Shown: piece after piece, positions 43,186 to 52,490 of the stretch
Numbering within the stretch: the first letter of the stretch is position 1
Layout: the number at the start of each line of letters is the position of its first letter
Assembly (NCBI GenBank): GCA_913060555.1
Contig: CAJXRS010000003.1
Coordinates: 1 to 59,341, forward strand
Direction of reading: 5' to 3'
From: an uncultured Gammaproteobacteria bacterium
Lineage (GTDB): Bacteria; Pseudomonadota; Gammaproteobacteria; Pseudomonadales; Porticoccaceae
DNA length: 59,341 bases
Notes under the pieces: generated by a model
What the model saw: only the letters and a program-made list of their open reading frames with translations
What the model was told of the DNA's origin: nothing
The model's database searches: none
Translations under genes and position numbers: made by a program

Positions 43186-46100
43186 CTAACGCGCGAACCA
43201 GCGCTCCTCCAGCTCGGCGCGCAGCACGTTGAGGCGCTTGGCGGAAACCGGTACCCGGGTGCGCAGTTGCTGCGCATAGAGGGACACCAGCAACTCCTCG
43301 ATGCGATAGCGGAAATCCTGCAGCGCCACCGCCGCCTGGGGATCGCGCTCCGCCGCCGCCGGCTCGTGTGCGCTCCACCAGGCGAGCAGACCCGCGATGA
43401 CGTCGGCGTTTGCGCGGTCGCGCGCCAGCTGTCCGGGGAGCCTTTCGAAGCGTGCGGTCGCCGCCTGAAAATAACGCGCATACTGTTCGAGCCAGTGGGA
43501 TTCGGTATCGCGCAGAAACCCCGGGCGCAGCAGAAAATCGAGTTGCGCCCGGCCTTCGGCCACCGCCTCGGGGAAAGGCGCTGCGCGCTCGCCGAGCAGC
43601 AGGCGCAATTCACGCAAGCCAGCACTCCAGTCGAGCACCTGCGCCGCCAGACGTTGCGCCACGGCGACCACTTGTCGGCGCCCCTGCTCCAGCCGGGCGG
43701 CAAAGGCGGTCGCGTCGCGCGGCACTGGCCCCGCGGCGAACAGCGCCTCCTGCAAGGCCGCGGCAATGGTGTCCTCTACCAGGGTCGCGCGGTCCGGCAG
43801 GCCCGCCGCCGCCAGGGACAGGGCGCTGCCGCGAAACAACTCCTTGCGCAGGTATTTGACGGTATCGGCCAGGGCGATGGCCGCCAGGCGCAGCAGGCCG
43901 AGACGCGTGGCCGCGGCGGCGGCGGCGGGCGTATCGAACAAGCGCAGCGCGGCACTGTCGCCCTCGTCGACCAACCCCGGATAGGCGCGCACCCGGAGAC
44001 CGTCGCGAGCCACGCCGAGCGATTCCGGCAGCGCCCCGAAACTCCAATCGCGCAGCCCGGCGCGCTCCGGGTTCTCGCCCTCGGGTGCGCGCAGCGAGGC
44101 GCGCACCCGCTCGCGATACTTGCCCTGGAGTTCGGCCAGTTCGCGGCTCTGCTCGAGCACCGCGCCGGCTTCGTCAAGGAGGCGGTAGTTCATGTGGTAG
44201 AAGGTTTCGAGTCGTTCCGGCTGCCAGGCGTCGGCGGGCACCCGCTGTCCGGTGGTGCGCAGGATGCGCTCGGCGAGCACAGTGGTCAGGGGGCGGTCTT
44301 CGGGCCGCAGGCCGTCGAGCAGCGTATCCACGGTATCCGGAATGGGCACCAGCGGCCGGCGCTGCTGGCGCGACAGAGTCTTCATCAGCTCGACACACTT
44401 GTCGCGCAACAGCCCGGGCACCAGCCAGTCGAAACGGTGTGCCGGCACCTGGTGCAGCACTGCAACCGGCACCACCAGAGTGACGCCATCGTCTGGTGCA
44501 CCCGGCTCGAACCGATAGTCGACGCGGTATTCGATCCCCTGCCAGGACAGCACGCGGGGAAACTGGGCCTCCTCCCCGGCCGCCGGGGCGTTGCGCAGCA
44601 GCCGCTCGCGCGGCACGTGCAGCAGCTGGGGGGATTCCCGCTCGGCATCCCGGCGCCAGCGCTCGAAGGCGCGCAACCCGGTGATATCCGCAGGCACACG
44701 CTCATCGTAGAAACGCAACAGCTCCTGCTCGTCGGCCACCAGATCGCGGCGTCGGAACCGATCTTCCAGTTCCTCGAGCTCCGCGAGCAACTGTTGATTA
44801 CGGCGAAAGAAAACGCCCTTGCCGGCGCGTCCATAGCCGCCCTCTACCAGCGCCTCGCGAATGAAGATCTCACGCGCACCGACGGGATCCAGCGCCGCGT
44901 AGCCGACCCGCTTGCGCTCCTGGATCACCAGGCCGTAGAGCATCTGCTTTTCCCAGGCCATGACCTGGCCGCTACGGGCACTGTAGTGGGGCTCGCTGTA
45001 ACTCTTCTTGATCAGATGGGCGGCGAATTCAACCAACCACCCGGGCTCGATGGCAGCACACAGATGGGCATACAGCCGGCTGGTTTCTATCAGCTCCGCG
45101 GCCATCAGCCACCGCGGCCCGGTCTTGATCACGTCGGACCCCGGAAAGATCTGCCAGCGCAGATTGCGCGGCCCTTGATACTCGCGCCGGTCGCCGCGCT
45201 GTCCGACCTGGGTGAGCAACCCCCGCAACAGCGCGCGGTGGATCTGCCGCGCCGCCGCCGGCTCGGCATTGTCGCGCCAGCCCAGCTCGCGGCAGGCAAG
45301 GTGGAGCTGGTGGTGGAGATCCCGCCATTCCCGCAATCGCGCGGGCGACAGATACTGCTGACGGCAATGGCGCTCGAAGGCATTGCGTGAAAGTTCCTGG
45401 CGGCGATGTTCAACGTCCCGCCATAGATTGAGCAGGCTGACGAAATCCGAATGCTCATCCGCCCATTGGCGGTGGCGCTCATCGGCCGCCTGGCGTTTGT
45501 CGGCGGGACGCTCGCGGGGATCCTGGATACTCAAGCCGGCGACCATGACCAGCACTTCACGCAAACAGCCCTCCGGCCGCGCCGCTACCAGCATGCGCCC
45601 CAGGCGCGGATCCACCGGCAACCGACTCAACTGACGGCCAATCTCGGTGAGGCGGCCGTCCGGGGTGATGGCCTCGAGTTCCGCCAGCAACTGGAAGCCA
45701 TCATTGATCTGCCGTTGATCCGGCGGCTCGATAAAGGGAAATTCGCGAATGTCGCCCAGGCCGAGATCCAACATCCGCAGGATCACGGCGGCCAGATTGG
45801 TACGCCGGATTTCCGGGTCGGTGAATTCCGGCCGCGAGGCAAAATCCGCTTCCTCATAGAGGCGCACACAGACGCCGGGGCCCACGCGCCCGCAACGGCC
45901 GGCGCGCTGATTGGCGCTAGCCTGGGAGATCGCCTCGATGGGCAGGCGCTGCACCTTGGTGCGGTAACTGTAGCGACTGATCCGCGCCCGCCCGGTATCC
46001 ACCACATAGCGGATGCCGGGCACCGTGAGCGAGGTCTCGGCGACATTGGTGGCAAGCACCACCCGTACGCCGCGGCCCCGCTGAAAAACGCGATTCTGCT

Positions 46101-47091
46101 CGGCCAGGCCCAGGCGCGCATAGAGCGGCAGCGCCTCCACACCGGGCAGCGCCAGGCGGCGCAGCTGTACCGAAGCCTCGCGAATCTCACGCTCGGAACT
46201 GAAAAATGCCAGCACGTCTCCGCGCTCGCGCGAAGCGACCAGCTCGGCGATGGCCGCCACCGCAGCGGCGACCGGGTCGGCGTCGGCCTCGGGCGGCACA
46301 TAGCGGATCTCCACCGGATAGCCGCGTCCCGACACCTCGATGATCGGGGCATCGTCAAAATGCGCGGAAAAGCGCGCGACGTCGATGGTGGCCGAGGTGA
46401 TGATGACCCGCAGATCGGGACGTTCCGGAAGGACTCGGTGCAGATAGCCCAGCAGAAAATCGATATTGAGGCTGCGCTCGTGGGCCTCGTCCAGGATCAG
46501 GGTGTCATAGCGCGCGAGCAGGGGATCGCGGGCGATCTCGCTGAGCAGCACCCCATCGGTCATCAGCTTGACCAGTGTGCGCTCCGAGCTCTGGTCCGTG
46601 AAGCGAACCTGGTAGCCCACTACACCGCCCAAAGGCGTGCGCAGTTCTTCGGCGATACGGTTGGCGACGGTGCGTGCGGCGATCCGGCGGGGCTGAGTGT
46701 GGCCGATCAGACCCCGTGCACCGCGCCCCAGCTCCAGACAGATCTTGGGCAGTTGGGTGGTCTTGCCCGAACCGGTCTCGCCGGCGACGATCACCACCTG
46801 GTGATCGCGCACTGCCGCGGCGATCTCCGCGCGCCGCGCCGATACCGGCAGCTCCTCGGGGTAGCGGATGGCGGGCACGCTGGCGCGCCGCTCCGCCACC
46901 GAGGCGGCGGACCGGGCGATGCGCTCCCGGATCCGGGCCAGCGCCCGGTCGGCGGGCAGACCCTTGCGGAGGCGGGCTTCAGCCCTGGCCAGATCGCGGG
47001 GCAAGCTGATTGCCGCATCCGTGCGGCAGTCCATGAGCGCGGCCCGATCGCGCGCGAGGGGGTCGGACTCCGGCAAAGGCTGCGACGTCAC
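43186..47091 (-). CDS. hrpA: ATP-dependent RNA helicase HrpA
   Basis: This is a DEAH-box helicase of 1301 residues. Motifs: Walker A VAGETGSGKTTQLPKICLELGRGARGLIGHTQPRRIAARTVANRIAEEL, Walker B DTLILDEAHERSLNIDFLLGYL, SAT in IITSATIDV, and motif VI QRAGRCGRVGPGVCVRLY. The second half holds the helicase-associated and OB domains and the long HrpA-specific C-terminus found in proteobacteria. The GTG at 47091 gives an N-terminus of about the E. coli length; an ATG at 47034 is possible. It follows the VWA gene by 11 bases. HrpA acts in RNA processing and, in E. coli, on stalled ribosomes. Confidence 0.95.
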   Translation of the reverse strand: MTSQPLPESDPLARDRAALMDCRTDAAISLPRDLARAEARLRKGLPADRALARIRERIARSAASVAERRASVPAIRYPEELPVSARRAEIAAAVRDHQVVIVAGETGSGKTTQLPKICLELGRGARGLIGHTQPRRIAARTVANRIAEELRTPLGGVVGYQVRFTDQSSERTLVKLMTDGVLLSEIARDPLLARYDTLILDEAHERSLNIDFLLGYLHRVLPERPDLRVIITSATIDVARFSAHFDDAPIIEVSGRGYPVEIRYVPPEADADPVAAAVAAIAELVASRERGDVLAFFSSEREIREASVQLRRLALPGVEALPLYARLGLAEQNRVFQRGRGVRVVLATNVAETSLTVPGIRYVVDTGRARISRYSYRTKVQRLPIEAISQASANQRAGRCGRVGPGVCVRLYEEADFASRPEFTDPEIRRTNLAAVILRMLDLGLGDIREFPFIEPPDQRQINDGFQLLAELEAITPDGRLTEIGRQLSRLPVDPRLGRMLVAARPEGCLREVLVMVAGLSIQDPRERPADKRQAADERHRQWADEHSDFVSLLNLWRDVEHRRQELSRNAFERHCRQQYLSPARLREWRDLHHQLHLACRELGWRDNAEPAAARQIHRALLRGLLTQVGQRGDRREYQGPRNLRWQIFPGSDVIKTGPRWLMAAELIETSRLYAHLCAAIEPGWLVEFAAHLIKKSYSEPHYSARSGQVMAWEKQMLYGLVIQERKRVGYAALDPVGAREIFIREALVEGGYGRAGKGVFFRRNQQLLAELEELEDRFRRRDLVADEQELLRFYDERVPADITGLRAFERWRRDAERESPQLLHVPRERLLRNAPAAGEEAQFPRVLSWQGIEYRVDYRFEPGAPDDGVTLVVPVAVLHQVPAHRFDWLVPGLLRDKCVELMKTLSRQQRRPLVPIPDTVDTLLDGLRPEDRPLTTVLAERILRTTGQRVPADAWQPERLETFYHMNYRLLDEAGAVLEQSRELAELQGKYRERVRASLRAPEGENPERAGLRDWSFGALPESLGVARDGLRVRAYPGLVDEGDSAALRLFDTPAAAAAATRLGLLRLAAIALADTVKYLRKELFRGSALSLAAAGLPDRATLVEDTIAAALQEALFAAGPVPRDATAFAARLEQGRRQVVAVAQRLAAQVLDWSAGLRELRLLLGERAAPFPEAVAEGRAQLDFLLRPGFLRDTESHWLEQYARYFQAATARFERLPGQLARDRANADVIAGLLAWWSAHEPAAAERDPQAAVALQDFRYRIEELLVSLYAQQLRTRVPVSAKRLNVLRAELEERWFAR

Positions 47092-47102
47092 TCGCCGGTC
47101 AC

Positions 47103-48278
47103 CTACTTGGCGAGCAGTGCAATACCCTCTTCCAGGCCGCCCAGGGTGAGCGGAAACATGCGGTCCTCGAGAATGCTGCGCACCCGCTGGATGGTCGGCG
47201 TATGCTCCCAGTAGTCCTGACGAACCGGGTTCAGCCAGATCAGCTTGGGATAGGTCTCGGCCATCCGCTCCAGCCACTCGATACCCGTTTCCTTGTTGTA
47301 GTACTCGACACTGCCGCCGGGGCTTTCCAATTCATAGGGGGACATCGAGGCGTCGCCCACGAAGATCACCTTGTAGTCCGCGGAATAGGTCCGCAGTATA
47401 TCGATGGTGTCCGTCTTTTCGTTGTAGCGGCGAAAATTGTCCCTCCAGACGTAGTCGTAGAGCGCATTGTGAAAGTAAAAATACTCGAGGTGCTTGAATT
47501 CGGTCTTGGTGGCCGAAAACAGCTCCTCACAGGTGCGCACATAGGGGTCCATGGAGCCGCCGACGTCGAAAAAGATCAGCACCTTCACCGCATTGTGCCG
47601 CTCCGGCACCATCTTGATATCGAGCAGGCCGGCATTCTTGGCGGTCGAGCGGATGGTATCGTCCAGGTCCAGCTCTTCATCCGCGCCGGTACGGGCGAAC
47701 TTGCGCAACCGGCGCAACGCCACCTTGATGTTGCGGGTGCCCAATTCGACGCTGTCGTCGAGGTTCTTGAATTCGCGCCGCTCCCAGACCTTGAGCGCCT
47801 TTTTCTGACCGCCCTCACCGCCGACACGAACGCCCTCCGGGTTGTAACCGCTGTTGCCGAACGGCGAAGTCCCCTTGGTACCGATCCACTTGTTGCCGCC
47901 TTCATGGCGCTTTTTCTGTTCTTCGAGCCGCTTCTTGAATTCCTCGATCAGCTTCTCGAGGCCACCCAGACTCTCGATCTTGGCCTTTTCCTCGTCGGTG
48001 AGACTCTTGGCGAATTCCTGGCGCAGCCATTCCTCGGGAATCAGCACATCGAGGAAGTCATCGAGGGTCTCGAGATCCTTGAAGTAAAGCGCGAAGGCGC
48101 GGTCGAACTTGTCGTAGTAGCGCTCGTCCTTGACCAGCGCGGTGCGCGAGAACAGGTAAAAATCGTCGATGCTGCCGAACACCACGTGCTGGTCCAGTCC
48201 CTCCAGTAGCGTCAGCAGCTCCTTGATGGAAACGGGAATGCCCGCTTTCTTCAGGGCAAAGAAAAAGTTCAGAAGCAT
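47103..48278 (-). CDS. VWA-domain protein (CoxE-like, COG3825)
   Basis: The protein has 391 residues. The N-terminal half is helical (FFFALKKAGIPVSIKELLTLLEGLDQ, FKKRLEEQKKRHEGG). The C-terminal half is a von Willebrand factor A domain with IFFDVGGSMDPYVRTCEELFSA; the metal site is DxGxS instead of canonical DxSxS. It abuts the MoxR ATPase gene with no gap, so the two most likely work as a chaperone pair. The client is unknown. No dehydrogenase gene, the classic client of such pairs, lies beside it. Confidence 0.88.
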   Translation of the reverse strand: MLLNFFFALKKAGIPVSIKELLTLLEGLDQHVVFGSIDDFYLFSRTALVKDERYYDKFDRAFALYFKDLETLDDFLDVLIPEEWLRQEFAKSLTDEEKAKIESLGGLEKLIEEFKKRLEEQKKRHEGGNKWIGTKGTSPFGNSGYNPEGVRVGGEGGQKKALKVWERREFKNLDDSVELGTRNIKVALRRLRKFARTGADEELDLDDTIRSTAKNAGLLDIKMVPERHNAVKVLIFFDVGGSMDPYVRTCEELFSATKTEFKHLEYFYFHNALYDYVWRDNFRRYNEKTDTIDILRTYSADYKVIFVGDASMSPYELESPGGSVEYYNKETGIEWLERMAETYPKLIWLNPVRQDYWEHTPTIQRVRSILEDRMFPLTLGGLEEGIALLAK

Positions 48279-49127
<849 letters not shown>

Positions 49128-49216
49128 CTCAATCTCCGCAAACGTTGGAAAATCACCTGTGCCGCATTCTACGGCAACCCTCCGTAGCTTCCAATTCGCG
49201 GCCGGGAACCCGCTGG

Positions 49217-49660
49217 TCAGTCAGCATTCGGCCGCGGGGCGTGGCCATGGACATCGCCAAATCCGGGCTCCCTGCGATGCGCCTGGGCCGCGCGACGATG
49301 CGTCTGGGCTGCGCGACTTGGCCACCGGCGACGGCGCAACGGCAGCAGCCAGAACAACAGGCTGATCGCGTAGAGCAGGCCGAACACCGCGAGCAGCGGC
49401 AGCACCCCGCGCAACAGACCGTCGCTCTGCGCCGGACTGATGGCGTCGAACAGCATCACTCCCCAGGCGGGCGCCAGATGGTACATGTCCGAATAGGCGA
49501 GCATGGGCGTGCCGAGCACGGCCAGCGCGCCACAGCGCACCAGGGCGCGCAGCGGAAAACCGGGCAGCACGCGGGTCAGACGCCAGGTCGGCACCAACAG
49601 CAACAGCACCCCGAGATAGTAGGCGACCAATCCCCAGAGATAATTTTCATCGGTGTACAC
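49217..49660 (-). CDS. Small membrane protein of unknown function
   Basis: The predicted protein has 147 residues, starts with GTG, and shows about three hydrophobic helices (LVAYYLGVLLLLVPTW, LVRCGALAVLGTPMLAY, VLPLLAVFGLLYAISLLFWLLPL). I recognise no family. The C-terminal tail is basic and His-rich, and part of it comes from a 21-bp tandem duplication. It lies six bases downstream of ycgN, so it may belong to the same transcript. It could be a real but poorly conserved inner-membrane protein. Confidence 0.6.
   Translation of the reverse strand: MYTDENYLWGLVAYYLGVLLLLVPTWRLTRVLPGFPLRALVRCGALAVLGTPMLAYSDMYHLAPAWGVMLFDAISPAQSDGLLRGVLPLLAVFGLLYAISLLFWLLPLRRRRWPSRAAQTHRRAAQAHRREPGFGDVHGHAPRPNAD
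49276..49317 (-). repeat. 21-bp tandem duplication in the 3' end of the unknown membrane gene
   Basis: Two adjacent 21-base units (49276-49296 and 49297-49317) differ at two positions. They encode repeated His-Arg-Arg segments (AQTHRRA and AQAHRRE) in the C-terminal tail. The in-frame length supports the coding frame but the tail itself looks dispensable. Confidence 0.85.
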
Positions 49661-49666
49661 GCAAGA

Positions 49667-50113
49667 TCACTCCACCCAGCGCACGATGTGTTCGGCAAGT
49701 GCTTCCGGATGCACGAAGCGCTCCGAGAACACCCGTCCCGCTACCGAAATACCCGCTTCGCGCACCGTCTGCGGATCTCCGGAGACCAGCGGGTGCCAGT
49801 CCGGCAGCGGCCGGCCCTGCGCGCGCAGGCGGTAGGCGCAGGTCGCCGGCAGCCAGTCGGTGGCGGTCACCGTGTCCGCGTCGAGCACCACACAGTCCGG
49901 CACCCGTTGTCGACGGTGTTGATAGTCGCTACAGCGCACCCGCTCCACGTCGAGCAGACGGCAGGCGACGCTTGTGTAGGCAACGGCGCCGGAATCCATG
50001 TCTTCCAGCTTGAGCAGGCAGCAGCGCCCGCAGCCGTCGCACAGCTGCTCCCATTCTTCGGCGTCCAGCTCGGCGAGGCTCTTATGTTCCCAGAATCGCT
50101 CCACGACACTCAT
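49667..50113 (-). CDS. ycgN: UPF0260/YkgJ-family cysteine-cluster protein YcgN
   Basis: The protein has 148 residues starting MSVVERFWEHKSLAELDAEEWEQLCDGCGRCCLLKLED; the CxxCxxCC motif is the family's presumed metal site (zinc or iron). CRLLDVERVRCSDYQHR and DWLPATCAYRL add further conserved cysteines. The start overlaps the ycgL stop by four bases (ATGA). Function is not established; the ycgL-ycgN pair is conserved in gammaproteobacteria. Confidence 0.93.
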   Translation of the reverse strand: MSVVERFWEHKSLAELDAEEWEQLCDGCGRCCLLKLEDMDSGAVAYTSVACRLLDVERVRCSDYQHRRQRVPDCVVLDADTVTATDWLPATCAYRLRAQGRPLPDWHPLVSGDPQTVREAGISVAGRVFSERFVHPEALAEHIVRWVE

Positions 50114-50412
50114 CCGCGCGGCAGCTTGTCGTTGCGCGCCGCGACCGCCGCCGCGATCGCATCCGAAGAAGGCGGCAATTGCAGATACCAGCCGCGCTCG
50201 TGCAATGCTGCCAGCACCTCGCCGGTATCGGCCCGGGCCAGGCGGCGGGCCGCACCCAGTTCCAGCTGCAGGGCCAACTCGGGCACCCCGAATCTGGTCA
50301 GCAAATCCTCGGGGACCGGCTCCAGATCCCGGGCCGCGGTGACGTACAGATACATCTCCGCGCGCCTGGGGCTGCGATAGACCCGGCAGGCCAGGGCCCC
50401 GGCCGCGCTCAC
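50110..50412 (-). CDS. ycgL: YcgL-domain protein
   Basis: The protein has 100 residues: CRVYRSPRRAEMYLYV, LLTRFGVPELALQLEL and ERGWYLQLPP match the YcgL fold. The start is GTG at 50412, overlapping the rnd stop by four bases (GTGA). It lies between rnd and ycgN as in E. coli relatives. Its molecular function is unknown. Confidence 0.92.
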   Translation of the reverse strand: MSAAGALACRVYRSPRRAEMYLYVTAARDLEPVPEDLLTRFGVPELALQLELGAARRLARADTGEVLAALHERGWYLQLPPSSDAIAAAVAARNDKLPRG

Positions 50413-51560
50413 GCCACCTCCGCGGGCCAGCAGCGGACGAACTCGAGCAGGTCGCTGCCCAGGGCGTCGCGGCGCCAACCACTCGCCAGTGCCTCTGGCA
50501 GCGCCGGCTGGCCGGCGCTCCAGGAGCGGGCCAACTGTTCCAGCTCCGCCCGCCGGGCGAGCAGCTCCGGAGCGATCGCCAACTGTCGCGCGCGCTCCGC
50601 GAGCCAGTCCCGGCAGGCGCGGATCAGGTCGCGCTCGGCGCGCGCTGGCGGCCCCTGGGCGATGGCTTCGGGACAGGCCTCTGCGGGCACCGCGGCGCCG
50701 CGTTCCAGCGCTGCCAGCAGGGCGTCGCCACAGGTGCGCACGACCCGGGGCCGGAGGCCGTCGACCGCGGCGAGGGCCTCCCGATCGCGGGGCCGGGCGG
50801 CAACCAGCGCCAACAGCTCGGCGTCATTGACGATATGGCCCCGAGGCCGGTTGCGGTGCCGCGCCTCGAGCTCGCGCCAGGCCGCCAGCTCGCGCAGCAC
50901 CGCGAGGTCCGCCGGGTCCAGGCGGCCGCCACCCTTGACTCGTCGAAACTGCTCCGTGGGCGGGGTCTCCTTTACGGCCTGGGTCAACACCCGCTCCATT
51001 TCCTCGGCCATCCAGGAGCTGCGCCCGGATTGCTCGGCGAGCTCCACCAAGCGCAGGTAGACCGGAAACAGGTGATGCACATCGGCCGCGGCGTAGGCGA
51101 GCTGAGCCGCGCTCAGCGGCCGCTGCAGCCAATCCGACCGGGTCTCCTGCTTGGCCAGCTCGATGCCCAGCAGCCGTTGCACCAGAGCCCCGTAACCCAG
51201 CGAAAATCCTTGGCCGGTCATCGCCGCCGCCACCTGGGTGTCATAGAGGGGCACGGGCCGGCAGCCCAGCTCGTGCTGCAACACCTCCAGATCCTCGGAA
51301 CAGGAGTGCAGCACCTTGATCACCGCCGGATCCAGGAGCACCTGCGCCAGCGGTGCCAGATTTTCGATCGCCAGCGGGTCGACCAACCACACCTGGTCAC
51401 CATCGCTCAGCTGGACCAGCGCCAGGCGCGGATGAAAGGTGTCGGTACGCATGAATTCGGTATCCAGCGCCAGGGCCGGCCGGCGCTGCCAGTGGGCCGC
51501 CGCGGCCTCCAGCTGGGAGGCACCGGTGATCAGCACGACTTCGGGCACGGAACCGCTCAC
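50409..51560 (-). CDS. rnd: Ribonuclease D
   Basis: This 383-residue 3'-5' exoribonuclease trims tRNA precursors. The DEDD catalytic motifs are seen as [42 protein letters not shown] and [18 protein letters not shown] (the YxxxD motif). An HRDC nucleic-acid-binding region follows ([31 protein letters not shown]). The start is GTG at 51560, overlapping the recR stop by four bases. Confidence 0.95.
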   Translation of the reverse strand: MSGSVPEVVLITGASQLEAAAAHWQRRPALALDTEFMRTDTFHPRLALVQLSDGDQVWLVDPLAIENLAPLAQVLLDPAVIKVLHSCSEDLEVLQHELGCRPVPLYDTQVAAAMTGQGFSLGYGALVQRLLGIELAKQETRSDWLQRPLSAAQLAYAAADVHHLFPVYLRLVELAEQSGRSSWMAEEMERVLTQAVKETPPTEQFRRVKGGGRLDPADLAVLRELAAWRELEARHRNRPRGHIVNDAELLALVAARPRDREALAAVDGLRPRVVRTCGDALLAALERGAAVPAEACPEAIAQGPPARAERDLIRACRDWLAERARQLAIAPELLARRAELEQLARSWSAGQPALPEALASGWRRDALGSDLLEFVRCWPAEVA

Positions 51561-52162
51561 TGCACCATCTGCCGGCGGCTGGCGAAGGCATGTGACAGGG
51601 TACCGCCGTCGACGTACTCCAATTCACCGCCCAGGGGCACGCCATGGGCAATCCGGGTCACCGAAATCCCCAGGGTCGCAGCATGTTCGCCGATGAACTG
51701 GGCGGTGGCCTCGCCTTCCACCGTGAGATTGGTGGCCAGGATCAGTTCCGCCACCGGCTCGGCGGCCAGCCGGCGCAGCAGCTGATCGATGCCGATCTCC
51801 TCCGGCCCCAGGCCATCGATCGGCGACAGGCGTCCCAACAACACGAAATACCTCCCCTGGTAGGTCCCCGACTGCTCGATGGCGAGCAGATCGGCCGGCG
51901 TCTCCACCACGCACAACAGGCTGGGATCGCGCCGCGGATCGGCGCAGATCGGACAGGCCTCGGTCTCGGTCAGAGTCCGGCAATGCCGGCAGCGGGCCAC
52001 CCGATCGGCGGCCTCGGACAGCACTGCGGCCAACTGCCGGGCACCTTCACGGTCGCGTTCCAGAAGGTGCAGTGCCATGCGCTGCGCACCCTTGGGGCCC
52101 ACCCCGGGCAGGCGCCGCAGGGCCTGGATCAGATGATCGATAAGCGGGCTGAACATCGCCAT
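51557..52162 (-). CDS. recR: Recombination protein RecR
   Basis: This 201-residue protein acts with RecO and RecF to load RecA on gapped DNA. The HhH region [20 protein letters not shown], the zinc finger [16 protein letters not shown] and the Toprim segment [25 protein letters not shown] are present. The ATG at 52162 overlaps the ebfC stop by one base (TGATG); an ATG two codons later is possible. It belongs to the dnaX-ebfC-recR cluster. Confidence 0.97.
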   Translation of the reverse strand: MAMFSPLIDHLIQALRRLPGVGPKGAQRMALHLLERDREGARQLAAVLSEAADRVARCRHCRTLTETEACPICADPRRDPSLLCVVETPADLLAIEQSGTYQGRYFVLLGRLSPIDGLGPEEIGIDQLLRRLAAEPVAELILATNLTVEGEATAQFIGEHAATLGISVTRIAHGVPLGGELEYVDGGTLSHAFASRRQMVQ

Positions 52163-52482
52163 CAGAAGGGCATCTTGAAGCCCGGGGGCAGCGGCATCCC
52201 TGCGGTCAGCCCGCCCATCAACTCCTTCTGTCTGGCCTCGATCTTGCGCGCGGCATCATTGACGGCCGCGGCGAGCAGATCCTCGAGGATTTCCACTTCC
52301 TCCTGCATCAGGCTCGGATCGATACTGACCTGCCGGACGTCGTGACGGCCGGTCATGCGCACCCGCACCAGGCCGGCACCGGCCTCGCCCTCCACCTCCG
52401 CAGCGGCGGCCTCCTCCTGCAGCTTCTGCATCTTTTCCTGCATCTGCTTGGCCTGCTGCATCAATTCGTTCAGATCTTTCAT
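52162..52482 (-). CDS. ebfC: Nucleoid-associated protein, YbaB/EbfC family
   Basis: This 106-residue protein starts [26 protein letters not shown], with helical DNA-binding arms, then [21 protein letters not shown] and [21 protein letters not shown], as in YbaB. It lies eight bases after dnaX and one base into recR. Confidence 0.96.
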   Translation of the reverse strand: MKDLNELMQQAKQMQEKMQKLQEEAAAAEVEGEAGAGLVRVRMTGRHDVRQVSIDPSLMQEEVEILEDLLAAAVNDAARKIEARQKELMGGLTAGMPLPPGFKMPF

Positions 52483-52490
52483 GAGCTACC

